Below are positions 1 to 6,551 of a DNA stretch of 64,000 nt, in pieces. Source of the stretch: an uncultured Collinsella sp. GTDB lineage: Bacteria; Actinomycetota; Coriobacteriia; Coriobacteriales; Coriobacteriaceae. How positions within the stretch are numbered: the stretch's first letter is position 1; every line of letters begins with the position of its first letter. The position numbers and the translations under genes are program-made. Below the pieces are notes generated by a model that was not told where the DNA came from, did not search any database, and saw only the letters and a program-made list of their open reading frames with translations. The stretch is from the NCBI GenBank assembly GCA_937923795.1, contig CALDWI010000007.1, positions 89,869 to 153,868 on the forward strand. The letters are read 5' to 3'.

Positions 1-653
1 TCGAACTGAACGATGTCGATGTCGTCGCGTTTTTGATTGATGCCACCAAGCCGATCGGCAGGGGAGACGCCTGGGTTGCCGAGCGCGTCAAAAACGCCCG
101 TTCCAAGAAGGTCCTGGTGCTCACCAAGGCCGATGAGGCCGACCCCGCACAGGTCATGGAGCAGCTTAAGACAGCCCACGAGCTCATGGAATATGACGAT
201 GAGATCGTGACGTCGTCGGTCAAGAACTTCAACGTCGATGCCTTCATTGAGACCGTTGCGCACTTTTTGCCCGAGGGTCCGCGTTGGTTCCCCGAGGACA
301 TGGGTACCGACGCTTCCGACGAGACGCTCGTTGCCGAGTTTGTGCGCGAGAAGGTCTTGCGCCGCACCCGTGATGAGATCCCGCACTCCGTGGGCGTCAT
401 CTGTGACGCCCTCGAGCAGACTAAGAAGGTCCTGCGCGTGCACGCCACGATTTACGTCGAGCGCGAGGGGCAGAAGGGCATCATCATCGGCAAGGGCGGC
501 GAAATGATTAAGCATATCGGCATCGATGCCCGTCGTGACCTTGAGCGTATCTTTGGCACGCAGGTCTTTTTGGAGCTGGACGTGAAGGTCAAGGCCGGCT
601 GGCGCGACGACGAGGCCCAGATTCGCCGCTTTGGCTACAACGCCGAGGACTAA
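1..653 (+). CDS. era: GTPase Era, C-terminal part (5' end outside window)
   Basis: Ribosome-associated GTPase that binds the 3' end of 16S rRNA and helps 30S assembly. The window opens inside the gene: the reading frame (codons starting at base 3) is open from the edge, giving about 216 residues. Visible are the G4 guanine-specificity motif (LTKADEAD, about residue 40) and the C-terminal KH RNA-binding domain with its GKGGEMIKHIG loop near residue 165. The TTG at 33 is internal, not a start, because the reading frame continues upstream with Era-like sequence. recO follows 15 bp downstream, as in many Gram-positive genomes, so the two are probably co-transcribed. Identification is firm; the missing part is the N-terminal G1-G3 region. 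Confidence 0.95.
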   Translation, partial: ELNDVDVVAFLIDATKPIGRGDAWVAERVKNARSKKVLVLTKADEADPAQVMEQLKTAHELMEYDDEIVTSSVKNFNVDAFIETVAHFLPEGPRWFPEDMGTDASDETLVAEFVREKVLRRTRDEIPHSVGVICDALEQTKKVLRVHATIYVEREGQKGIIIGKGGEMIKHIGIDARRDLERIFGTQVFLELDVKVKAGWRDDEAQIRRFGYNAED

Positions 654-668
654 GGGCGCGCGGCGCGC

Positions 669-1418
669 ATGGCAGGCTCCCGGACATATCGCACGAAAGT
701 GCTCGTCCTCGACAAGACGAAGCTCAAAGAGACGGACCTGATCCTTACGATGCTTGACGAGCGGGGTCGGCAGGTTCGTGCCGTGGCGAAGGGCGCCCGC
801 AAACCCGGTGGGCGCCTGGCCGCGCGCTGCGAGCTGTTCTGTACCGTCGATATGCTGCTCGCGCATGGACGGTCGCTCGACGTGGTTTCCCAAGCCGAGC
901 TTATGGAGGCGCCGCTCGGCGCTGCGCCCGATTACGAGACGACCTGCGCCGCAAGCGCGATCGCCGAAGTCGCACGCGTGTGCTCGTTCGAGGACGCCGA
1001 GGATCCGTTTACCTTTGCTATAACGCAGCGAGCGCTTGCCCTGGTGGGCAGCGGGCTCGACACGGCGCATATGGATCTACTTGTGGCGGCATATGTGTTT
1101 AAGCTGCTATCGCACGTTGGCTATCGACCCGATTTCTCGGCCTGCGTGCTGTGCGGAGACCCCATGCTGTCGTATTTTTCGCCCCAGGCCGGCGGGCTCA
1201 TGTGCGGCTCGTGCGCGTCGAGCGTTCCGGGTGCAGAGTTGGTATCGACCGGTGAGGTCGCATGGCTGCGCGCCCTCATGTCCATGACCTTCGATGCGCT
1301 TTTGGCTGAGAGGATCGATCCCCATACTGCCGCTTTTTTGTTGGGGCTTTCGCATGTCTGGGCGGCAACACATGCCGATCAGCGCCTCCGTGCGATGGAA
1401 TTCATGTTGGGTCGGTGA
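669..1418 (+). CDS. recO: DNA repair protein RecO
   Basis: RecFOR-pathway mediator that anneals ssDNA and helps load RecA on SSB-coated gaps. The 249-residue product has the family's usual length. Residues 1-80 form the N-terminal OB fold (starting SRTYRTKVLVL), followed by a helical domain with a four-cysteine zinc site: C159xxC162 and C179xxC182. The ATG at 669 lies 15 bp after the era stop. It belongs to the same DNA-repair toolkit as recA and recX further along this window. Confidence 0.93.
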   Translation: MAGSRTYRTKVLVLDKTKLKETDLILTMLDERGRQVRAVAKGARKPGGRLAARCELFCTVDMLLAHGRSLDVVSQAELMEAPLGAAPDYETTCAASAIAEVARVCSFEDAEDPFTFAITQRALALVGSGLDTAHMDLLVAAYVFKLLSHVGYRPDFSACVLCGDPMLSYFSPQAGGLMCGSCASSVPGAELVSTGEVAWLRALMSMTFDALLAERIDPHTAAFLLGLSHVWAATHADQRLRAMEFMLGR

Positions 1419-1520
1419 TGATGCGCGGGCGCGGGCTGCTTGTGGTAACATACCGACCTGTTGGTACCTCGACCTTGGTTGCTCGCTCCACCGGCGGCTT
1501 CCCAGTCCGAGGCGAATCGA

Positions 1521-1536
1521 GTCGCCCGCGGGCGAC
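1521..1536 (+). promoter_or_regulatory. perfect 16-nt palindrome in the rpsO leader
   Basis: GTCGCCCG followed by its reverse complement CGGGCGAC, ending 20 nt upstream of the rpsO start and 15 nt upstream of its ribosome-binding region. S15 represses its own translation through leader RNA structure in several bacteria, so this could be part of such an element. No U-run follows, which argues against a terminator for recO. Confidence 0.4.
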
Positions 1537-1556
1537 GTAAAACGAAAGGTGAAACA

Positions 1557-1835
1557 ATGACTGTTTCCAAAGAGCGCAAGGCGGAGCTGACTGCCCAGTT
1601 CGGTAACACCCCGGTCGACACCGGTAACCCCAAGGTTCAGGTCGCCATCCTGTCCGAGCGCATCAAGGAGCTGACCGAGCACATGAAGTCCCACCAGAAG
1701 GACTTCCACACCCGTCGCGGTCTGCTCATGCTCGTCGGCCGCCGTCGTCGTCTTCTCTCCTACATCAAGAAGAACGACATCGTCGAGTACCGTGAGCTCA
1801 TCAAGGCTCTGGGCATCCGCGACAACATCCAGTAG
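1557..1835 (+). CDS. rpsO: 30S ribosomal protein S15
   Basis: Primary 16S rRNA-binding protein of the 30S platform. The 92-residue product begins MTVSKERKAELTAQFG and has the family hallmarks: the NPKVQVAILSERI helix, the HxxDxHTRRGL segment (HMKSHQKDFHTRRGL) and the basic GRRRRLLSYIKK stretch. The ATG at 1557 is chosen because AAAGGTG lies 7-13 nt upstream; the longer in-frame extension has no S15 similarity. A factor-independent terminator follows, then pnp; rpsO-pnp is a widely conserved pair. Confidence 0.96.
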   Translation: MTVSKERKAELTAQFGNTPVDTGNPKVQVAILSERIKELTEHMKSHQKDFHTRRGLLMLVGRRRRLLSYIKKNDIVEYRELIKALGIRDNIQ

Positions 1836-1849
1836 GATTTGTACATGCT

Positions 1850-1883
1850 AAGAGCGTCCTGCGCAGCGGGGCGCTCTTTTTGT
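1850..1883 (+). terminator. Rho-independent terminator after rpsO
   Basis: AGAGCG-T-CC pairs with GG-G-CGCTCT around an 8-nt loop, followed by a run of T (TTTTTGTG). It lies 15 nt past the rpsO stop and so separates or attenuates rpsO-pnp read-through. Confidence 0.8.
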
Positions 1884-1894
1884 GTAAGGGCGTG

Positions 1895-1980
1895 AACAAT
1901 CACGCTCTGAAGCGTGGCGGGGGCAGGGGGCCCGCGTCACATGAGAAGCCCGCAGGCAAGGGGCCTGTGGGGTAAAGGAG
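1895..1980 (+). promoter_or_regulatory. structured 5' leader of pnp
   Basis: At least two hairpins lie between the rpsO terminator and pnp. ACGCT/AGCGT (1902-1906 with 1911-1915) has a CTGA loop. CCCGCAGGC/GCCTGTGGG (1949-1957 with 1963-1971) is nine pairs including one G-U and ends three bases before the AAAGGAG ribosome-binding site. PNPase leaders are often autoregulated, and an 'Actino-pnp' RNA motif has been described upstream of actinobacterial pnp genes; whether this is a member cannot be decided by eye. Confidence 0.5.
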
Positions 1981-1984
1981 AACA

Positions 1985-4231
1985 ATGACACTCGTATCCA
2001 AGACCTTTGAGCTGTACGGCAAGACCTACACCTTTGAGTCGGGCGAGCTTGCCAAGCAGGCTACCGGCGCGTGCCTGGTCAAGCAGGGCGACACCACGAT
2101 GCTCGACACCGTGGTCGTCTCCAAGGAGCGCAAGAACTACGACTTCTTCCCGCTGACTGTCGACTTCAACGAGAAGATGTACGCCGCCGGCCGCATCCCG
2201 GGTGGTTACCTCAAGCGTGAGGGCCGTCCCAGCGAGAAGGCCACGCTTACCGCGCGCATGATCGACCGTCCGATTCGCCCGAGCTTCCCGGACGGCTTCC
2301 GCAACGAGGTGCACATCGTCGCCACCTCGCTCGTCGCCGACCAGGTCAACCCCTTCGACGTCATCAACGTCATGGGTGCCTCTCTGGCCATGACGCTTGG
2401 TGGCGTGCCCTTCGAGGGCCCGCTTGCCTGCGTGCGCATCGGCCGCAACGTGGAGACCGGCGAGTTTATCGTCAACCCCACCTATGAGGAGCGCGAGAAC
2501 TCCGACCTGGACCTGGAGCTGGGCGGCTCTGCCGACTTCATCTCGATGGTCGAGGCCGGCGCCGAGGAGATCTCCGAGGACGACATGCTCGCCGCCATGA
2601 AGTTTGGCCAGGAGGCCCTTGCTGCCTTCTGCCAGGCTCAGGACGAGTTCGTCGCCGAGTGGGAGCAGGTCAACGGCCCCATCGTCAAGAAGGAGTACCC
2701 GCTCGACCAGCCCGTCGAGGAGGTCCAGGAGCGCATCTTCGCCCACTACGACGAGATGGCAGCCGCCCTTCGCGACGCCGACAAGCTCTCCCGTATCGGC
2801 AAGGTCGAGGCTCTGAAGGAGTCCATCCGTGCCGAGTTCACCGAGGAGGAGCAGGCCGCTTGGGAGCGCGAGATCCCCGTGGCGCTCAAGAAGCTCGAGA
2901 AGAAGGCCATGCGCACCATGGTCGTCGAGACCGGTGAGCGCGTCGACGGCCGTGCCGCCGATGAGATTCGCCCCATCATGGTGAAAGACAACTACCTGCC
3001 GCTCGTTCACGGCTCCGGCCTGTTCCAGCGTGGCCAGACCCAGGTGCTCTCTGTCCTGTCGCTCGGCATGCTCAACGAGGGCCAGCGTTTGGATACCATT
3101 GAGCCCACCGAGGGCAAGCGCTACATGCACCACTACAACTTCCCGCCGTTCTGCACCGGCGAGACCGGCCGCATGGGCAGCCCCAAGCGCCGCGAGATCG
3201 GCCATGGCAACCTGGCCGAGCGCGCCCTGCTTCCGGTGCTCCCCGACGAGAACGAGTTCCCCTACGCCATCCGCGTGGTCTCCGAGGTCATGGAGTCCAA
3301 CGGCTCCTCTTCGATGGCTTCGACCTGCGGTTCTACGCTCGCCCTTATGGACGGCGGCGTGCCCATTAAGCGCCCGGTCTCCGGTATCGCCATGGGCCTG
3401 ATCCAGGAGGAGGGTAAGACCGTGGTCCTGTCCGACATCCAGGGTCTCGAGGACTTCCTGGGCGACATGGACTTTAAGGTCACCGGCACCACCGAGGGCA
3501 TCACCGCCCTGCAGATGGACAACAAGGCCACCGGACTTACCTTCGACATCCTGGCTCGCGCTCTGCAGCAGGCCAAGGAGGGTCGCGCCTTCATCCTGCA
3601 GAAGATGCTCGATGTGATCCCCGAGCCGCGCCACACCACGCGCAGCACCGCTCCGCGCATCGTCTCCATCCAGGTTCCGACCGACAAGATCCGCGACGTC
3701 ATCGGTTCCGGCGGTAAGGTCATCCGTGGTATTCAGGATGAGACCGGCGCTTCGGTCGACATCCAGGAGGACGGCACCGTCTTTGTCGGTGGCACCGGCG
3801 AGTCCGTCGACCAGGCTGTCGAGCGCATCAAGCTCATCATCAAGGTTCCCGAGCCGGGCGAGGAGTACACCGGTCGCGTGGTCTCCATCCAGCCCTTCGG
3901 CGCCTTCGTCAACCTGCTGCCCGGTAAGGACGGCCTGCTGCACATTTCCCGCGTCGCCAAGGGCCGCGTGGAGAAGGTCGAGGACGTCCTCAATGTGGGC
4001 GACGAGGTCAAGGTCGTCGTCATCGAGGTCGACGACCGCGGCAAGATTTCGCTCGATCGTCTGGATAAGCCCGAGGCCCCGGCTCGCGCCGAGGGTGCCT
4101 CCGAGGGCGACGGCGAGCACTTCCAGCGCCGTGAGCGTCCGCGTCGCGAGCGCTCCGAGCGCAGCGACCGCCCGCGCCGTCCCGGCGACAACGGAGGCCG
4201 CAAGCCCCGCCGTCACCACGACGCCGAGTAA
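1985..4231 (+). CDS. pnp: Polyribonucleotide nucleotidyltransferase (PNPase)
   Basis: Phosphorolytic 3'-5' exoribonuclease that degrades mRNA and can add heteropolymeric tails. The 748-residue product has two RNase PH-like domains (about 1-230 and 320-560), a KH domain with the GSGGKVIRGIQ loop near residue 575, and an S1 domain (YTGRVVSIQPFGAFVNLLPGKDGLLH, split here as YTGRVVSIQPFGAFVNLL then PGKDGLLH) near 635-700. An Arg-rich acidic tail follows, as often in actinobacterial PNPase. The ATG has AAAGGAG 5 nt upstream. With RNase J and RNase Y, also encoded here, it makes up most of a Gram-positive mRNA decay apparatus. Confidence 0.97.
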   Translation: MTLVSKTFELYGKTYTFESGELAKQATGACLVKQGDTTMLDTVVVSKERKNYDFFPLTVDFNEKMYAAGRIPGGYLKREGRPSEKATLTARMIDRPIRPSFPDGFRNEVHIVATSLVADQVNPFDVINVMGASLAMTLGGVPFEGPLACVRIGRNVETGEFIVNPTYEERENSDLDLELGGSADFISMVEAGAEEISEDDMLAAMKFGQEALAAFCQAQDEFVAEWEQVNGPIVKKEYPLDQPVEEVQERIFAHYDEMAAALRDADKLSRIGKVEALKESIRAEFTEEEQAAWEREIPVALKKLEKKAMRTMVVETGERVDGRAADEIRPIMVKDNYLPLVHGSGLFQRGQTQVLSVLSLGMLNEGQRLDTIEPTEGKRYMHHYNFPPFCTGETGRMGSPKRREIGHGNLAERALLPVLPDENEFPYAIRVVSEVMESNGSSSMASTCGSTLALMDGGVPIKRPVSGIAMGLIQEEGKTVVLSDIQGLEDFLGDMDFKVTGTTEGITALQMDNKATGLTFDILARALQQAKEGRAFILQKMLDVIPEPRHTTRSTAPRIVSIQVPTDKIRDVIGSGGKVIRGIQDETGASVDIQEDGTVFVGGTGESVDQAVERIKLIIKVPEPGEEYTGRVVSIQPFGAFVNLLPGKDGLLHISRVAKGRVEKVEDVLNVGDEVKVVVIEVDDRGKISLDRLDKPEAPARAEGASEGDGEHFQRRERPRRERSERSDRPRRPGDNGGRKPRRHHDAE

Positions 4232-4253
4232 TAGCTACACATAAGCAGCTCAA

Positions 4254-4286
4254 CAAGGGCGACTCCGTACAGGGGTCGCCCTTTTG
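4254..4286 (+). terminator. Rho-independent terminator after pnp
   Basis: AGGGCGACTCC pairs with GGGGTCGCCCT around GTACA, followed by TTTTGCTTG. The 3' half and T-run are also the first bases of the 40-bp left arm of the palindrome that begins at 4278, so the two structures are mutually exclusive in RNA. Confidence 0.8.
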
Positions 4287-4426
4287 CTTGCGCCCGGGAG
4301 GGCCGCATATGAAGTTTCCTGCTCTACAGTCCTGCGTAAGACGGAAAGCACATTAAGTGCTTTCCTTTGCGTGCGGAACTCGCGATAAACTTCATATGCG
4401 GCCCTCCCGGGCGCAAGCAAAAGGGC
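4278..4426 (-). repeat. palindromic element A1 (copy 1 of pair A)
   Basis: Outer arms 4278-4317 and 4387-4426 are perfect 40-bp reverse complements. The 69-bp core between them (4318-4386) holds CCTGCTCTACAGTCCTGC on one side, GCGGAACTCGCGAT on the other and a central hairpin GGAAAGCAC/GTGCTTTCC. The core is the reverse complement of the core of A2 with about ten differences; the arms of A1 and A2 are unrelated except for the innermost AAGTTT/AAACTT. The left arm starts inside the pnp terminator. Strand is assigned relative to A2. Confidence 0.9.
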
Positions 4427-4550
4427 TGGTTAGTGCCGCTCGCTATTTAGTTAGACAGTCTATTCAGTAGTCAGATTTCAGATCAGTAGATAGACACAGC
4501 AGTATTTCCCCTGATAAAACCTACCAAAATAAACCTATCTCATATTGGCA

Positions 4551-4691
4551 GGTCAGGGCTCAGCGGCCCCGGCACGGGCTAAGTTTATCGCGAGTTCCGC
4601 ACGAACAGGAGGCCACTTAATGTGGCCTCCGTCGTGAGCAGGACTGTAGAGCAGGAAACTTAGCCCGTGCCGGGGCCGCTGAGCCCTGACC
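4551..4691 (+). repeat. palindromic element A2 (copy 2 of pair A)
   Basis: Outer arms 4551-4586 and 4656-4691 are perfect 36-bp reverse complements of a GC-rich sequence different from the A1 arms. The 69-bp core (4587-4655) matches the inverted A1 core: ATCGCGAGTTCCGCACG at one end and GCAGGACTGTAGAGCAGG at the other. The central hairpin is GGAGGCCAC/GTGGCCTCC where A1 has GGAAAGCAC/GTGCTTTCC, so the stem is kept while its sequence changes on both sides. Confidence 0.9.
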
Positions 4692-4879
4692 GGCGGGATA
4701 CACAGGTTTAGATGGGGCTTTGATGCATGGGTGGTCTGTTGTTGTGCAAATGGGTATCATACTGTGGTTACTGCGTCGAATCTGTGATGCATGTTTGTAC
4801 GTTCCCGGCGGTCGGTTTGCCAGAAGCGCCCCGTCGGTTGTTCCAGACCCGTTTCGAAGAAAGGAAACAACACTAACCT

Positions 4880-6550
4880 ATGGCAGCTAAAAAATCATCT
4901 CCCTTGAAGATCATCCCGCTCGGCGGCCTTGACGGCATCGGCAAGAACATGACGGTCTTCGAGTGCGGCGACGACATGGTGCTCGTCGACGCCGGTCTCA
5001 TGTTCCCGGATGACTCCCAGCCCGGTATCGACCTGGTGCTTCCCGACTACACCTATGTTTTGGAGAACGAGGAAAAGCTCCGCGGTATCGTCGTCACCCA
5101 CGGCCACGAGGACCACACCGGTTCGCTTCCGTATCTGCTGCAGGACCTCAACAACAAGGTGCCCATCTTCTCGAGCAAGCTGACGCTTGGCTTTATCGAG
5201 GGCAAGCTTTCCGAGTTCCGCATCCGCGCACCCAAGTTCCGCGAGGTCAAGGGCGGCAGCCATGTCAACCTCGGCGGCATCTCGCTCGACTTCTTCTCGA
5301 TGACGCACTCCATTCCCGGCGCTCTGGGCGTGTTCATCCGTACCAATCAGGGCACCGTTATGCACACCGGCGACTTTAAGCTCGACCAGACGCCCATCGA
5401 CGGCGTCACGCCCGACTATGCCGCTATCAGCCGCTTTGCCAAGCAGGGCATCGACCTGTTGCTTTCCGATTCCACTAATGCCACGGTTCCCGGCTTTACC
5501 AAGTCCGAGGCCGAGGTCGGTCCCAACCTGCTGCACGCCATCAAGAACGCCCCGGGCCGCGTGTTCGTCGCGTCGTTCTCGAGCCATATCCATCGCCTGC
5601 AGCAGATCTGCGACGCCGCCCGCAAGTGCGGCCGCAAGGTTGTCGTGACCGGACGCTCCATGCTCACCAATACCCGCGTGGCGCGCGAGCTTGGCTACCT
5701 CAACATCGACGATGCCGATATTATCGATGCCTTTGATATCGATAACCTGCCTGACGATAAGATCGTCGTCATGTGCACCGGTTCGCAGGGCGAGCCGCTG
5801 TCGGCGCTGTCCCGCATGGCCAACGGTGAGCACAAGACGCTCTCTATTCACGAGGGCGATACCGTCATCCTCTCGGCAACTCCCGTTCCTGGCAACGAGA
5901 AGGCCGTCCAGCAGGTCGTCAACAGCCTGGCCAAGCTCGGCTGCGACGTGTGGGATAAGAACCGCGCTCTCGTCCACGTCTCCGGTCACGGTAGCCAGGA
6001 GGAGCTCAAGCTCCTGATGGCCATGGCCAAGCCCACCTACTTTATGCCGGTTCACGGTGAGGCCGTGCATCTGCGCGCCCATGCCCAGCTGGCCCGCAAG
6101 ATGGGCATCAAGGACGATCATATCTTTATCCTCGATAACGGCGACACGCTCGAGATGCGCGGCGGTATCGTCAAGCGCGGTACGCCCGTCGAGTCCGGCG
6201 TCGTCTACGTCGACGGCCTGCGTATCGGTGATACCGACCCCATCGTCCTGCGCGATCGTCAGAAGCTCGCCAACGACGGTATGGTCACGGCCGTTGCCAT
6301 CGTCTCGCTCAAGCACAAGAAGATCGAGGCCATCGAGTTCTCGGGCCGCGGCGTCTCGTTTGCCATCGACGACCAGTTCTCCGAGGATGCCTCCACGTCC
6401 ATCATGAAGACGATCGAGAAGGGCAAGTTTAGCTTTACGAGCAGCGGCTCCGATGCCATTCGCAAGGCCGTGCGCGATTCGCTCTCCAACTTTATTTGGA
6501 GCCGTACGCGTACCCGTCCGATGATCATCCCGGTCGTCATGGAGGTTTAG
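4880..6550 (+). CDS. rnj: Ribonuclease J
   Basis: Metallo-beta-lactamase/beta-CASP ribonuclease with endo- and 5'-3' exonuclease activity in mRNA turnover and rRNA maturation. The 556-residue product carries the zinc motif H74xH76xDH79 (THGHEDHTG), a further ligand region MHTGDFKLD near residue 160, the beta-CASP motifs SDSTNA and VHVSGHGSQEE, and the C-terminal domain. Length is normal for bacterial RNase J. The ATG lies 13 nt after AAAGGAAAC. ftsK follows 1 bp after the stop, the order seen in many actinobacteria. Confidence 0.95.
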   Translation: MAAKKSSPLKIIPLGGLDGIGKNMTVFECGDDMVLVDAGLMFPDDSQPGIDLVLPDYTYVLENEEKLRGIVVTHGHEDHTGSLPYLLQDLNNKVPIFSSKLTLGFIEGKLSEFRIRAPKFREVKGGSHVNLGGISLDFFSMTHSIPGALGVFIRTNQGTVMHTGDFKLDQTPIDGVTPDYAAISRFAKQGIDLLLSDSTNATVPGFTKSEAEVGPNLLHAIKNAPGRVFVASFSSHIHRLQQICDAARKCGRKVVVTGRSMLTNTRVARELGYLNIDDADIIDAFDIDNLPDDKIVVMCTGSQGEPLSALSRMANGEHKTLSIHEGDTVILSATPVPGNEKAVQQVVNSLAKLGCDVWDKNRALVHVSGHGSQEELKLLMAMAKPTYFMPVHGEAVHLRAHAQLARKMGIKDDHIFILDNGDTLEMRGGIVKRGTPVESGVVYVDGLRIGDTDPIVLRDRQKLANDGMVTAVAIVSLKHKKIEAIEFSGRGVSFAIDDQFSEDASTSIMKTIEKGKFSFTSSGSDAIRKAVRDSLSNFIWSRTRTRPMIIPVVMEV

Positions 6551-6551
6551 T

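Larger units (their letters stand above)
4232..4879. other. 648-bp intergenic region pnp - rnj with two inverted palindromic elements
   Basis: No coding gene is supported here. Contents in order: the pnp terminator, palindromic element A1 (4278-4426), an AT-rich spacer of 124 bp with no recognised feature, palindromic element A2 (4551-4691), and about 190 bp of RNase J upstream region. A rightward promoter for RNase J is expected in the last part, but I could not place a convincing -35/-10 pair. Confidence 0.85.

Noticed and set aside
1937..4219. 760-codon open frame antisense to pnp
   Set aside because: Shadow of a GC-rich gene: composition is dominated by Leu, Gly, Asp and Val in a pattern mirroring the sense codons, there is no ribosome-binding site, and pnp on the other strand is unambiguous. 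The same holds for the long antisense frames opposite rnj, ftsK, rimO/pgsA and rny.
4232..4879. CRISPR array or IS element as explanation of the repeats
   Set aside because: No regularly spaced direct repeats, no cas gene, no transposase frame and no target-site duplication; the palindromic arms differ between copies, unlike IS ends.
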